A stretch of 64,000 bases of DNA from Bacillus sp. B-jedd (GTDB lineage: Bacteria; Bacillota; Bacilli; Bacillales; Cytobacillaceae): assembly GCF_000821085.1 (NCBI RefSeq), contig NZ_CCXR01000001.1:696001-760000 (forward strand). Reading direction: 5' to 3'. The translations under genes and the position numbers were made by a program. The notes beneath the pieces are model-generated. The model saw only the letters and a list, made by a program, of their open reading frames with translations, was not told where the DNA came from and made no database searches. Within the stretch, counting starts at the first letter, position 1. Every line of letters starts with the position of its first letter. This document shows, piece after piece, positions 18,307 to 27,568 of this stretch.

Positions 18307-20472
18307 ATGAAAAAGACACGATTCCTGGATAGATTTACGATGAAAACAAAACTTTGGGCAAGTTTTATGACAATACTGTTGCTTCTATTGCTCGTGAGTA
18401 TAATGTCTTATATGAATATTAATGCTTTATCGGAATCGGTCAACAAAATTGTCAATGAGGAATCACAAAAGGTTAAAACGGTGGATGAACTGACGAATAA
18501 TATGTCTCAGTTAGGCCTGAAGATTGCCAAACATGGTACAGAATCAGAGACTGTATATGAAAAGCAGATTGAAGAGGAAATCAGCAAAACCATCAAGGGA
18601 ATTGAAAGGGAAATAGAAACACTCCGCACTCTTTTCGGAAACAGTAATAATAGTTTGCTCCTAAATCAATTTGAAGAGAAATTCATCGAATATAAAAACT
18701 TAATTCCGTCGGTAATAGAAAAGTCTAAAGCGGACGATCCAGGTTTCGCTTATGAATTCAATGAGATGGGGAAAATTGCGGGAGCAGCGAATGCAAGCCT
18801 CGTTGAAATGAAAGGGAATACAGAAAGTACATTGGCCGATATGACCGAGAAGGCTGAAAAACAAGACAAAGATGGCAAACGGCTTATTATTGCAGTCGCC
18901 CTGGTCTCCACACTTTTAAGTATTATCATTGTCTTTAGCATAACAAGGGCGATTGCCCGTTCGGTCTCCGGGGTGATTGAAAACGCAGACCACACAACCC
19001 GATCAGTCGATGTAATTAAAAATTCAATAAATAAGACGGCCGCGAGTGCCGAAAGCCTGGATACCTCAATGGACAAAACAAATCAATCTGTCAGCGAGCT
19101 GGTTGCGTCGATTCAGCAAGTCGCCGGAAATGCCAATGTTACGGCTTCCGGGGTTGATGAAATTTCCGCGGCGATTGAAGAAATCAGCGCGTCGATAAGC
19201 CAGGTATCTGGCGGTGCCGGACAGCTGGCCGCGTCAGCCGAAGAAACTTCTTCTGCCATCCAGGAAATGATGGCGACCATCGAACAGGTTGCGGGGAATG
19301 TCGGCAATGCCGGTTCAAATGTCGAGGAAATCTCGGCAGCTATCGAAGAAATGAGCAAATCGGTAAAAGGTGTCAGCGTCAATGCCGGAGGGCTAACCGA
19401 GACAGCCGAACAGGCAGCTCATACGATAGAGGAATTGCTTGCTTCGATTCAGCTGGTGGCGGACAGTGCACAGAAGGTCAATACATTGAGCATGACTGTC
19501 CAGAATGACGCACTTGAAGGAACTCATTCCCTTGATGAAACACTAGCGGGCATGAAGGATATTTCAATCGTGATTGACCAGGCAAGCGAGGTAATGGAAA
19601 AACTGGGTAATAGTTCCCGGGAAATCGGCACGATTATTGAGGTGATCGATGATATTGCTGAGCAGACCAACCTTCTGGCATTGAATGCGGCAATCGAAGC
19701 CGCCCGCGCCGGGGAACATGGAAAAGGGTTTGCCGTTGTCGCGGAAGAGGTCAGGAAACTTGCAGAACGATCAGCGAAAGCGACAAAGGAAATCGCTGTC
19801 CTCATTAAAGGGATACAGGATGAGACAAAGGTTGCGATCAACTCCATCAAAGACGGAGAAGAAAAGGTAAAGACAGGAAACAAGCTTGCCGAAAAAACTA
19901 ACCAAGCTATCCATAAGATAACTGATGGCATAGGACAAGTTACCGAGGAAATGCACCAAATTGCCAAGGCAACCGAAGAACAAACCCAGAATAGCAAGTT
20001 TATTACAAGTGCAGTTGAAAATGTAACTGCCCAAGCCTCGGAGATGATGCATTCTACGAAGGAACAATCCATTTCTGCTGAAGAAATTGTAAAAGGGATC
20101 ACCGATACTAGGGACCAGGTCATGCAAATTTCAATTGCGACCGCCGAACTTGCACGTGGAAGCCAGGCAATTGTTGAAGCAATTGAAAATGTGACAAGTC
20201 AATCAGCTTCGACGACCGCGGCCACAAGGGAACAGGCGCTTACCTCCAATGAAATAGTTAGCAATATCAATAATATTAAAGAGATGGTTAAGCAAATCAC
20301 ATTCGCGACAAATGAACAGGCAAAATACGGACAAGAGATCGAAATGGAAATTGGCAATGTCCGGAAGCAGACAGAGGAATTGAATGCGGGCATCCAAATC
20401 CAAACGAATGAAGTGGAAGAGGTTGTAAAAGCAATTACTGATGTGAATATCCAGATTGAAAAGATTAAGTAA
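18307..20472 (+). CDS. large methyl-accepting chemotaxis protein without HAMP
   Basis: 721 residues with TM at about 18-36 and 195-214 and a 4HB-type sensor between. The second TM is followed directly by a long coiled coil instead of a recognisable HAMP. The coiled coil shows repeated helical units ([22 protein letters not shown], with [12 protein letters not shown] and [12 protein letters not shown] between) before the hairpin tip [20 protein letters not shown] near residue 447. Similar units recur on the C-terminal side. It is closely related to the receptor at 25081-27270. The sensor ligand is unknown. Confidence 0.93.
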   Translation: MKKTRFLDRFTMKTKLWASFMTILLLLLLVSIMSYMNINALSESVNKIVNEESQKVKTVDELTNNMSQLGLKIAKHGTESETVYEKQIEEEISKTIKGIEREIETLRTLFGNSNNSLLLNQFEEKFIEYKNLIPSVIEKSKADDPGFAYEFNEMGKIAGAANASLVEMKGNTESTLADMTEKAEKQDKDGKRLIIAVALVSTLLSIIIVFSITRAIARSVSGVIENADHTTRSVDVIKNSINKTAASAESLDTSMDKTNQSVSELVASIQQVAGNANVTASGVDEISAAIEEISASISQVSGGAGQLAASAEETSSAIQEMMATIEQVAGNVGNAGSNVEEISAAIEEMSKSVKGVSVNAGGLTETAEQAAHTIEELLASIQLVADSAQKVNTLSMTVQNDALEGTHSLDETLAGMKDISIVIDQASEVMEKLGNSSREIGTIIEVIDDIAEQTNLLALNAAIEAARAGEHGKGFAVVAEEVRKLAERSAKATKEIAVLIKGIQDETKVAINSIKDGEEKVKTGNKLAEKTNQAIHKITDGIGQVTEEMHQIAKATEEQTQNSKFITSAVENVTAQASEMMHSTKEQSISAEEIVKGITDTRDQVMQISIATAELARGSQAIVEAIENVTSQSASTTAATREQALTSNEIVSNINNIKEMVKQITFATNEQAKYGQEIEMEIGNVRKQTEELNAGIQIQTNEVEEVVKAITDVNIQIEKIK

Positions 20473-20510
20473 TTGTCATTCCTTCCTAATAACATGAAGG
20501 GGAAGTGCCA

Positions 20511-20954
20511 ATGAAAGTACAAGAATCGGTAAGAGCCAGTTTTGGCGAGCAGCGTCTTAATCCAGCGGGGCGGAGTTCTGTTCCGTCCCCTGCTTTCCAG
20601 AACATTATCAATTCCTACTCCAAGGAGCTGACTGAAACCCATCTCCAACAGCTCCTCGAGGAGATTGACAGCCAGGGGCAGAAGCTTAGCGAACAGCCGA
20701 CCTTTCAGGAACTCCGTAAATATAAATCACTTGTCAAAAGATTCATGGATGATGTGACCAAAAATGGAGTAGGGCTTTACCATGCAGAAACGTGGGATCC
20801 TTTCGGCGGCAACAAATCACTGAAAACCGTTCAAATCCTTGATAAGAAACTCGTTGAACTGACTGACCAAATCCTCAGCCAGCAAAATGACCAGCTTTCG
20901 ATACTGTCCAAAATCGGGGAAATAAAAGGGTTGCTCGTTAATTTATACACATAA
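20511..20954 (+). CDS. YaaR (DUF327) family protein
   Basis: 147-residue soluble protein. It ends in the family hallmark ILSKIGEIKGLLVNLYT and has the internal LLEEIDSQGQKL and ELRKYKSLVKRFMDDV blocks of DUF327/YaaR. ATG 20511 follows AAGGGGAA at good spacing. Function is not established for the family as far as I know. Its position between a receptor and the rod/hook genes flhO/flhP suggests a motility role, but that is inference. Confidence 0.8.
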   Translation: MKVQESVRASFGEQRLNPAGRSSVPSPAFQNIINSYSKELTETHLQQLLEEIDSQGQKLSEQPTFQELRKYKSLVKRFMDDVTKNGVGLYHAETWDPFGGNKSLKTVQILDKKLVELTDQILSQQNDQLSILSKIGEIKGLLVNLYT

Positions 20955-21023
20955 TTGATGTAATCAATGGGATAGCATGAAGCTTCTATCTATCCTAATC
21001 CCTTAAAGAAAGGAGATTTTCTA

Positions 21024-21899
21024 ATGATAAGAGGGCTGTATTCCGCCGCTTCAGGAATGATCGCGATGGAGCGGAGGCAGGAAGCCTTGGCGGACAATCT
21101 GGCAAATGCCCAGACGCCTGGCTACAAAAAAGATGACACCGTTCTTCGGTCTTTTCCTAATTTCGTTATTCAGCGAATCAAGGATTATAACGAAGCTGCT
21201 GCTATACCAAACGGAAGCTTAGGCCAAATTCCTGGGTTCCCTGTCCAGGTTGGAGTGCTATCAAATGGTGTATACACCCAGGACCGGGTGCCGAGTTTCC
21301 AGCAAGGAGCAGTGGTCGAAACCAATCAGCCGCTTGATATTGCTTTAGATGACCAGGCAATTCCAACAAGAAATGAAGGCGGGAGGCAAGTGAAACCAGC
21401 TGCGTTTTTTGCCGTCCAAATACCTGGTGAAGGAATCGGCTACACCCGGAAAGGGAAATGGGATGTCGATTCACAAGGCAGTCTAGTCACATCGGATGGA
21501 TATAAAGTTCTAGGCCGAAATGGGCAGCCAATCCAGATTGGAACCAGTATCGCCAGGCAGGATATAAACATAACAAAGGACGGGGAAATCATCCTTTATC
21601 CTGGCCAGCCGGGCCGGACAAGACCCGGAGGGCAAATTGGGATTGCTGTAGCCGATAATCCAAATAATCTAACTAGGTTTGGTGCGAATGTTTACAGGTC
21701 AGAGGCACCCCTTCAGCTGAATGGGAATCCTGGAGTATCCTTGAGCCAAGGCTTCTTGGAACAATCGAATGTTGACACCGCCCAGACGATGACAGACATG
21801 ATGATGATGGTCCGGGGCTATGAAGCCAATCAAAAAGTAATTGGCGTCTATGACCGCTCCTTCGACCAACTGTATTCTGTAGGAAAGCTCAATGGCTGA
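21024..21899 (+). CDS. flhO: FlhO, FlgF/FlgG-like rod/hook protein
   Basis: Flagellar rod protein. 291 residues with the N-terminal motif (MIRGLYSAASGMIAMERRQ, then NLANAQTPGYKK), the central beta domain and the C-terminal VDTAQTMTDMMMMVRGYEANQKVI. AAAGGAG precedes the start. It forms a pair with the gene 30 bases downstream, as flhO-flhP do in Bacillus subtilis. Confidence 0.9.
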   Translation: MIRGLYSAASGMIAMERRQEALADNLANAQTPGYKKDDTVLRSFPNFVIQRIKDYNEAAAIPNGSLGQIPGFPVQVGVLSNGVYTQDRVPSFQQGAVVETNQPLDIALDDQAIPTRNEGGRQVKPAAFFAVQIPGEGIGYTRKGKWDVDSQGSLVTSDGYKVLGRNGQPIQIGTSIARQDINITKDGEIILYPGQPGRTRPGGQIGIAVADNPNNLTRFGANVYRSEAPLQLNGNPGVSLSQGFLEQSNVDTAQTMTDMMMMVRGYEANQKVIGVYDRSFDQLYSVGKLNG

Positions 21900-21929
21900 T
21901 CATTTATTTAAGGACAGGAGCAAAGAAAA

Positions 21930-22778
21930 ATGAATACGTCTTTATATATTTCCGCCGGTGCCTTGCAGGCCTTCCAGCAAAAAATTGATACGTCCGCCAA
22001 TAATATGGCCAATGTGAATACACCTGGCTTCAAGCGCCGGGAACAGAGCTTCTCCGAAATCCTTGCTTCCCAAATCAATAACCGCGGTGGTGGGGAGGAA
22101 ACAGGAAGGCTGACTCCATCTGGAATCAGGGTCGGTTATGGAGTAAATGCCGGGATGACCCAGCGGGATATGTCCCAAGGCCTTGCCATGGAAACAGGAA
22201 ATCCGTTTGATTTAATGATTGGCGGCAGCGGATTTTTCCAAATAGGGACTCCTTCTGCAAATGGGAATGTGACAGGTACTCATTATACGAGGGATGGCAA
22301 CTTCCATCTTAGCCCGAATCCGAATGGCCAGGGAACCTATCACCTCGTCCATGCCAACGGAGGTTATTTGCTCGATCAAGACGGAAACCCAATCGAATTT
22401 GATAGCAGGCACGAAGTGAAAATAGAAGCAAACGGCCAAATCCAGCTGAAAAACAAGCAGACAGGAGCCATCACACTTTCAAATCAGCGAGTCGGAATCG
22501 CCGACATCCAGAATCCGCATCTGTTAAAAAACAGCGGGGATAATCAGTATGTCCTGGACGAAAGTGTCCTTCCTCGAGGGGCTGTTGCCGGCGACTATAT
22601 TAGGATCATGGGTGCTGGGGAAAGTAAGGTTTCCGCCGGTTTCCTTGAAGGGTCCAATGTCGACCTGGCAAAAGAAATGACTGATATGATGGCTACCCAG
22701 AGAGGCTATCAAATGAATTCAAGGGCCATTTCTTATGCAGACCAGATGATGGGAATTGCAAACAGTATATTAAAATAA
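21930..22778 (+). CDS. flhP: FlhP, FlgG-like rod/hook protein
   Basis: Second rod protein of the pair. 282 residues. N-terminal ISAGALQAFQQKIDTSANNM and NVNTPGFKRRE; C-terminal VDLAKEMTDMMATQRGYQMNSRAI, the classical rod-protein coiled-coil ends. A hairpin terminator follows at 22791-22824, and then a sigma-D promoter for fliD. Confidence 0.9.
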   Translation: MNTSLYISAGALQAFQQKIDTSANNMANVNTPGFKRREQSFSEILASQINNRGGGEETGRLTPSGIRVGYGVNAGMTQRDMSQGLAMETGNPFDLMIGGSGFFQIGTPSANGNVTGTHYTRDGNFHLSPNPNGQGTYHLVHANGGYLLDQDGNPIEFDSRHEVKIEANGQIQLKNKQTGAITLSNQRVGIADIQNPHLLKNSGDNQYVLDESVLPRGAVAGDYIRIMGAGESKVSAGFLEGSNVDLAKEMTDMMATQRGYQMNSRAISYADQMMGIANSILK

Positions 22779-22790
22779 ATTCTATTGGCA

Positions 22791-22824
22791 AAAACGGGAT
22801 AGACATGCGCTGTCCCGATTTTTT
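22791..22824 (+). terminator. terminator after flhP
   Basis: AAAACGGGATAG pairs with CTGTCCCGATTTT across a 7-base loop, followed by a run of Ts. Confidence 0.8.
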
Positions 22825-22834
22825 GCATATACAC

Positions 22835-22861
22835 TAAACATTTTTTTGGTTCTGCCGATTA
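22835..22861 (+). promoter_or_regulatory. sigma-D promoter of fliD
   Basis: TAAA (22835-22838), 15 bases, GCCGATTA (22854-22861). It matches the sigma-D consensus except for the last two -10 bases. It lies 46 bases before the GTG start of fliD. Confidence 0.85.
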
Positions 22862-22906
22862 AATAGAAAACAACCGTTTACAGATTTGAGTAAAGGGGGA
22901 CCAACG

Positions 22907-24412
22907 GTGATCAATAACAGTACGACCTTGAGAATAAGCGGCCTGGCGTCCGGTATGAATACAGACGAGATTGTCGCCAATCTTGTAAAAGTCCAAAGTA
23001 GCCGCTTGAATAAAATGCAGCAAACCAAAATCTCAACAACATGGAAATCGGAAGCATACCGTGATGTGAATAAAAAAGTAGACGAATTCAGAAAGGCGAT
23101 GGAAGCTCTTCGACTTCAGTCAACTTTCAACAAACAAAGCGTTACTTCAAGCAATCCGGCAATTGAAGTTTCGTCCGCCGGTAATAGCAGCCAAGCGGGA
23201 TTAGTCATTTCGAGTGCTACTCTTACACAACCCGATAAGCCAGCCATAGTAAGTTTTCAAAGTAATGGCCAAAAAGTAGATGGGCCGTTTTCCTTCACAT
23301 TAAACAATCAAACGATTGAAATCGAAGTGGGCACTCTTGATGCCGCCGTAGCTAAAATCAATTCTTATACAAAAGATACAAATGTGAAGGCTGAGAATGT
23401 TGGCGGCAGCCTTGTCCTAACCTCGACAGTTAATGGAACTGATGGACAGATTAATATCAGTAACATTCAAGTTCCAAACTCAGACGGGACAACCCCTTTA
23501 CCGCTAAATTTAAAGGATACGTCTGTATCAGGAGCAGATGCAATCCCGGGTAAAGTCACGATAAATGGAATGGAAATTGATATTGCTTCAAACACGTTTA
23601 CCTACGACGGCGTCGCGTTTAACCTGAAGGCAAATGTTACCGAAGACAAGCCTGTCTCCATCCAGGTTGGAAGCGATACAGAGGGGATATTCAAAGGGAT
23701 CCAAACATTTGTGGAAAAATATAATGAGCTGATTGCAGACCTCAATGGGCGTTTAACTGAAAAAAGATACAGGGAATACCCGCCGCTCCTGGACGACCAG
23801 AAGAAAGATATGAAAGAAAATGAAATTAAACTGTGGGATGAAAGAGCTAAGAGCGGCTTGTTGACGAACGATTCTACCATCAGTAGCTTTCTTATTGAAA
23901 TGAGGAACAGCCTGAACGCGGCAGTTGAAAATAGTGATGCTATTGCGTCGGGTATTAAGACGCTAAGGGATATAGGCATTGATTTTTCAAAGAATTACCG
24001 TGATAACGGCAAGCTGGTTCTTGATGAAGCTAAACTAAAAGGCGTCTTACAGACGAATCTAGAGGATGTTAAACGCCTTTTCACCTTAAAAGGTGCTTCA
24101 GATAAACCAACAGATACGACCGCAACAAACGAGTCTATGCATAAAGAAAGCGGTTTTGCCTGGAGAATTTATGACCGGTTGAACCTGACGATTTCAAAGC
24201 TGGGGTCGCAGGCCGGCTCCCCGAATTCCACTGTCGATACAGAAAGTTTTATTGCAAAACAATTAAAAGCTTTGGATAGTAATATTTTCAGAGAACAGGA
24301 TAAAGTCCGCGCCTATGAATCAAGGCTGTGGAAGCAATTCACCGCCATGGAAAAGGCCTTATCACAACTTAATTCACAAGGCTCGTGGCTCTCATCTCAA
24401 TTGAATATGTAA
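22907..24412 (+). CDS. fliD: FliD filament cap protein
   Basis: Cap (HAP2) on which flagellin polymerises. 501 residues from GTG 22907, which follows AAAGGGGGA; the upstream TTG at 22886 precedes that ribosome site and is unlikely. N-terminal FliD domain (LRISGLASGMNTDEIVANLVKVQ), variable middle, and C-terminal domain (FVEKYNELIADLNGRL, FREQDKVRAYESRLWKQFTAM). It is transcribed alone from a sigma-D promoter, with a terminator at 24425. Confidence 0.94.
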   Translation: MINNSTTLRISGLASGMNTDEIVANLVKVQSSRLNKMQQTKISTTWKSEAYRDVNKKVDEFRKAMEALRLQSTFNKQSVTSSNPAIEVSSAGNSSQAGLVISSATLTQPDKPAIVSFQSNGQKVDGPFSFTLNNQTIEIEVGTLDAAVAKINSYTKDTNVKAENVGGSLVLTSTVNGTDGQINISNIQVPNSDGTTPLPLNLKDTSVSGADAIPGKVTINGMEIDIASNTFTYDGVAFNLKANVTEDKPVSIQVGSDTEGIFKGIQTFVEKYNELIADLNGRLTEKRYREYPPLLDDQKKDMKENEIKLWDERAKSGLLTNDSTISSFLIEMRNSLNAAVENSDAIASGIKTLRDIGIDFSKNYRDNGKLVLDEAKLKGVLQTNLEDVKRLFTLKGASDKPTDTTATNESMHKESGFAWRIYDRLNLTISKLGSQAGSPNSTVDTESFIAKQLKALDSNIFREQDKVRAYESRLWKQFTAMEKALSQLNSQGSWLSSQLNM

Positions 24413-24424
24413 TGAGAAGTATGA

Positions 24425-24460
24425 AAAAACTGTCGGCTATCTTTAGCCGGCAGTTTTTTT
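24425..24460 (+). terminator. terminator after fliD
   Basis: AACTGTCGGCTA (24428-24439) pairs with TAGCCGGCAGTT (24444-24455), followed by seven Ts in all. Confidence 0.9.
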
Positions 24461-24493
24461 ATAAAAACAAAAATTTGAATTTTGAAGGGATGC

Positions 24494-24520
24494 TAAACCA
24501 CACGCCGGAATTGTCGATAA
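24494..24520 (+). promoter_or_regulatory. candidate sigma-D promoter of csrA and receptor
   Basis: TAAA (24494-24497), 15 bases, GTCGATAA (24513-24520). One core mismatch (GTCGAT for GCCGAT) against the consensus. It lies 100 bases before the csrA start. Confidence 0.6.
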
Positions 24521-24620
24521 ATAAAACATGCTCATTTGAATATGTAAGATTATAAAAAGTCATCACCTATTTCATTTCTAAATGCGCAAAAATTTTAGTT
24601 TGCGACAAGGAGGTTGCAAC

Positions 24621-24962
24621 ATGCTGATTATCGGAAGGGAGATTGGTCAAGCTGTTATTATTGGAGGGAATGTTAAGGTAACTGCCATTCAATTTGCTTC
24701 AAAACTAAAATTGGCCATTGAAGCTCCAGACGATATTCCAATAGACCGTGTCAAACCCGATGTGGTCAAAAAGTTAAGAAAGAATTACAAAATAATCGGC
24801 GATACGATTCAAATAGGGGACTCAATAAAAGTAACCATTCTGCAGACCGAAACGAAATCTCTTCGCTTTGCCATCGATGCTCCCAAGGAAGTCGCCATTT
24901 ACAGGGAAGAGTTATTGGAAAACAAAGCTTCTTTTAATCAACAACCAGCACAAATATCCTAG
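24621..24962 (+). CDS. csrA: tandem CsrA-domain protein
   Basis: RNA-binding translational repressor of the CsrA family, but 113 residues instead of about 74. Residues 1-57 form one CsrA unit (MLIIGREIGQAVII, VKVTAIQF, KLKLAIEAPDDIPIDR). Residues 58-105 form a second (YKIIGDTIQIGDSIKVTI, SLRFAIDAPKEVAIYREELL), slightly shortened at its first strand. Normal CsrA works as an interlocked homodimer, so this may be a single-chain dimer (inference). ATG 24621 has an excellent AAGGAGG; the 13 upstream in-frame codons are not needed. In Bacillus CsrA represses hag; hag is 2.6 kb downstream. No fliW is in the window. Confidence 0.85.
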   Translation: MLIIGREIGQAVIIGGNVKVTAIQFASKLKLAIEAPDDIPIDRVKPDVVKKLRKNYKIIGDTIQIGDSIKVTILQTETKSLRFAIDAPKEVAIYREELLENKASFNQQPAQIS

Positions 24963-25080
24963 GTTTTCATCAAAAAACCGGGTTTATTATAAAATTTCAT
25001 TTTTCCACTGGAGGGAAAGCCTTATATCAAAGACAACGAGAGAAAAATATATCAAATTTAAAAAAAGGCTGGGATAAAAA

Positions 25081-27270
25081 ATGAATAATGAAAATGCAAG
25101 TGAATCAAAAGCGAGGAATTTATTTCCAAAGACCTCGATGAATGTAAAACTTTGGGGCAGTTATATTATTTTACTAAGTTTGCTAATCTTAATAGAACTT
25201 GTGTCATATAAAAATATTAATCTACTGACAGACAATATTAATAATATGGAAGAACAAGTTCAGAAGTTTAATCATCTAGGAGACTTAAAGGAACATCAAA
25301 CCAGAGTACGACTTTACGTTGTGAAGCACGTGTATGTCCCGAGTGAAGCGGAAAAATCAAACATCGAAAGTTTATTCAATAGGGATGTTAAAGCTATAAA
25401 TAATGATATAAAAGAACTTGAAAAGCTATTAATAACAAAACAAAACCAAAAAACTTTAAAAGATTTTCAAGAAAACTTTCAAGAATGGTATGAAATAACT
25501 CCTGGCTATTTCCAGGATTCCAGAACTAACGATATGGATATTATTCTTAAGCAGATGGCAAAAATGACCGAGCTGTCCGAAAAAATGTCAGATTCCTTAA
25601 ATGAACTTGAAAAGGGAATTGATGACTACAATGATGTTTATATTAATGCTGCACAAGAAAATGCCTCTAGGGCCATTTCTCAAACTTTTATTGTAACTAT
25701 CATTTCAATTATTTTTGCGATTTTAATTTCATTCATAATGACAAAAATAATAAAAAGGACGGTAAAGGCGGTAACTAGGAATGCCGAGGTAACAAATGAA
25801 TCTGTAAATGAAATAAAGAAATCAATTGATCAAACCGCAGTCAGCGCGAAAGAACTCGATGACTCAATGAATACAGCGAATGAAGCAGTCATTGAACTAG
25901 TTGCATCTATCCAGCAAATTGCCGGCAGCAACAATGAAACAGCGGCAGGGGTCCATGAAATTTCTGCAGCGGTTGAAGAAATGAGTGCCTCAGTTAATTT
26001 GGTAGCGGGAAGCGCGGATCAGTTATCAGCATCCGCGGTTGAAACGTCTTCGGCCATTCAGGAAATGATGGCTTCGATTGAACAGGTAGCTGGAAACGCC
26101 GGGAATGCTGGCGCGAATGTAGAGCAAATTTCTGCTTCTATTGAACAAATGAGTAAATCGATCAATGTCGTGAGCGACAGTGCCGTGAACCTGACCGAAA
26201 CGTTTGAACAAACAACTGAAACACTTCAGGAAATGGTTGTCTCCATTAAGCAGGTAGCCGGAAGCGCCCAGACTGTAAATGAACTGAGCCACACAGTTAA
26301 AAATGACGCTTTAGAAGGAACAGAGTCTCTGAACGAAACATTAAGCGGAATGAAAGAAATATCCGAGGTTATTAACCATGCAAGTGAAGTGATGCAGGAG
26401 CTTGGCAAAAGCTCTGAAGAAATTGGCAGCATCATTGAAGTCATTGATGATATTGCTGAGCAGACAAATCTACTCGCACTTAATGCCGCCATCGAGGCAG
26501 CACGTGCCGGTGAACACGGCAAGGGTTTCGCGGTCGTTGCAGAAGAAGTTCGGAAGCTGGCAGAACGTTCGGCCAATGCGACAAAGGAAATCGCCGTCCT
26601 TATTAAGGGGATTCAGAGTGAAGCTTCTGTTGCGGTTTCTGCCTTTAAGGAAGGTGCTGTAAAAGTAGAAGTTGGCAATCAGTTGGCTGAAAAAACAAAC
26701 CAGGCAATCCGAAAAATCACGCAAGGCATTTCGAGAGTAACAGAAGAAATGAATCAAATTGCCGCAGCAACCGAAGAGCAGACAAGAAATAGTGAATTTA
26801 TCACGAAAGCAGTTCAAAACGTGACGAAGCAGGCGGAAGAAATGACTGTTTCCACGAAGGAGCAATCGATTACCGCTGAGGAAATCGTTAAAGGGATCAC
26901 TAGTACAAAGGAGCAGGTCCAGCAAATCTCCATGGCAACTGCTGAGCAAGCCAAGGGCGGACATGCCATTGTCTCTGCTGTTGAAAATGTGTCCCACCAG
27001 TCAAATGCGGTAACAAACGCTGCAAAAGAACAGGCGATTACAGCCGATGAAATCGTCCGCAGCATCAATAGTATTAAGGAAATGGTCAATCAGATGCTCA
27101 ATGCGACAAAAGACGGAGCGCAATATGGTGAACAAATATCGGGTGAAGTGGAAACGGTCCGAAAACAAACCGAAGCTCTCAATGCCGCAATTGAATCCCA
27201 GACAGCCGAGGTTGACGAGGTCGTCAATGCCATTGATGGCGTAACAACGCAGATCAAAAAATTAAATTAA
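25081..27270 (+). CDS. large methyl-accepting chemotaxis protein without HAMP
   Basis: 729 residues, a paralogue of the receptor at 18307-20472 with the same plan: TM at about 25-42, 4HB sensor, TM at about 200-220, then a repeat-bearing coiled coil ([22 protein letters not shown]) without a HAMP and the hairpin tip [20 protein letters not shown] near residue 460. The sensor regions differ much more than the signalling halves. It lies behind csrA, probably on the same sigma-D transcript, and directly before the flagellin promoters. Confidence 0.92.
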   Translation: MNNENASESKARNLFPKTSMNVKLWGSYIILLSLLILIELVSYKNINLLTDNINNMEEQVQKFNHLGDLKEHQTRVRLYVVKHVYVPSEAEKSNIESLFNRDVKAINNDIKELEKLLITKQNQKTLKDFQENFQEWYEITPGYFQDSRTNDMDIILKQMAKMTELSEKMSDSLNELEKGIDDYNDVYINAAQENASRAISQTFIVTIISIIFAILISFIMTKIIKRTVKAVTRNAEVTNESVNEIKKSIDQTAVSAKELDDSMNTANEAVIELVASIQQIAGSNNETAAGVHEISAAVEEMSASVNLVAGSADQLSASAVETSSAIQEMMASIEQVAGNAGNAGANVEQISASIEQMSKSINVVSDSAVNLTETFEQTTETLQEMVVSIKQVAGSAQTVNELSHTVKNDALEGTESLNETLSGMKEISEVINHASEVMQELGKSSEEIGSIIEVIDDIAEQTNLLALNAAIEAARAGEHGKGFAVVAEEVRKLAERSANATKEIAVLIKGIQSEASVAVSAFKEGAVKVEVGNQLAEKTNQAIRKITQGISRVTEEMNQIAAATEEQTRNSEFITKAVQNVTKQAEEMTVSTKEQSITAEEIVKGITSTKEQVQQISMATAEQAKGGHAIVSAVENVSHQSNAVTNAAKEQAITADEIVRSINSIKEMVNQMLNATKDGAQYGEQISGEVETVRKQTEALNAAIESQTAEVDEVVNAIDGVTTQIKKLN

Positions 27271-27288
27271 TATTTTTTGATGATAGGC

Positions 27289-27315
27289 TAAACAACCCGA
27301 ATCAAAATCCGATAA
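27289..27315 (+). promoter_or_regulatory. distal sigma-D promoter of flagellin gene
   Basis: TAAA (27289-27292), 15 bases, TCCGATAA (27308-27315). Same architecture as the proximal site 125 bases downstream. Confidence 0.7.
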
Positions 27316-27413
27316 TTAAAACAAGGCAATCAAACAGCTATAAGAATTTGATGATTTAGGATTTCCTTTAGCTTATCAAAAAGATAAATGATAAAAAATC
27401 TCTCGAAAAACCC

Positions 27414-27440
27414 TAAATCATTCTATCAGGTTTCCGATAA
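27414..27440 (+). promoter_or_regulatory. proximal sigma-D promoter of flagellin gene
   Basis: TAAA (27414-27417), 15 bases, TCCGATAA (27433-27440). The leader from here to the start codon is about 120 bases. Confidence 0.8.
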
Positions 27441-27510
27441 TAACTATTGTAAGACAAAAAGCAACAAACCACTCACCTAGTTAATAAGCCGAAAGGTTTA
27501 TTATAAATTT

Positions 27511-27560
27511 ACCCTTAAAAAGGGAAACCCTTTTAAAAAATATTACAAGTTTAGGGAGGA
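27511..27560 (+). promoter_or_regulatory. flagellin leader: alternative hairpins and possible CsrA sites
   Basis: CCCTT (27512-27516) can pair with AAGGG (27520-27524), or AAAAGGG (27518-27524) can pair with CCCTTTT (27528-27534); the two hairpins exclude each other. AGGGA occurs here (27521-27525) and again in the ribosome site AGGGAGGA (27553-27560). Bacillus CsrA binds GGA motifs of this kind in the hag leader; binding here is inference. Confidence 0.45.
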
Positions 27561-27568
27561 AAAAAATT

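Noticed and set aside
24582..24620. 13 extra N-terminal codons of csrA
   Set aside because: The strong AAGGAGG lies within this stretch, directly before ATG 24621, where the CsrA fold begins.
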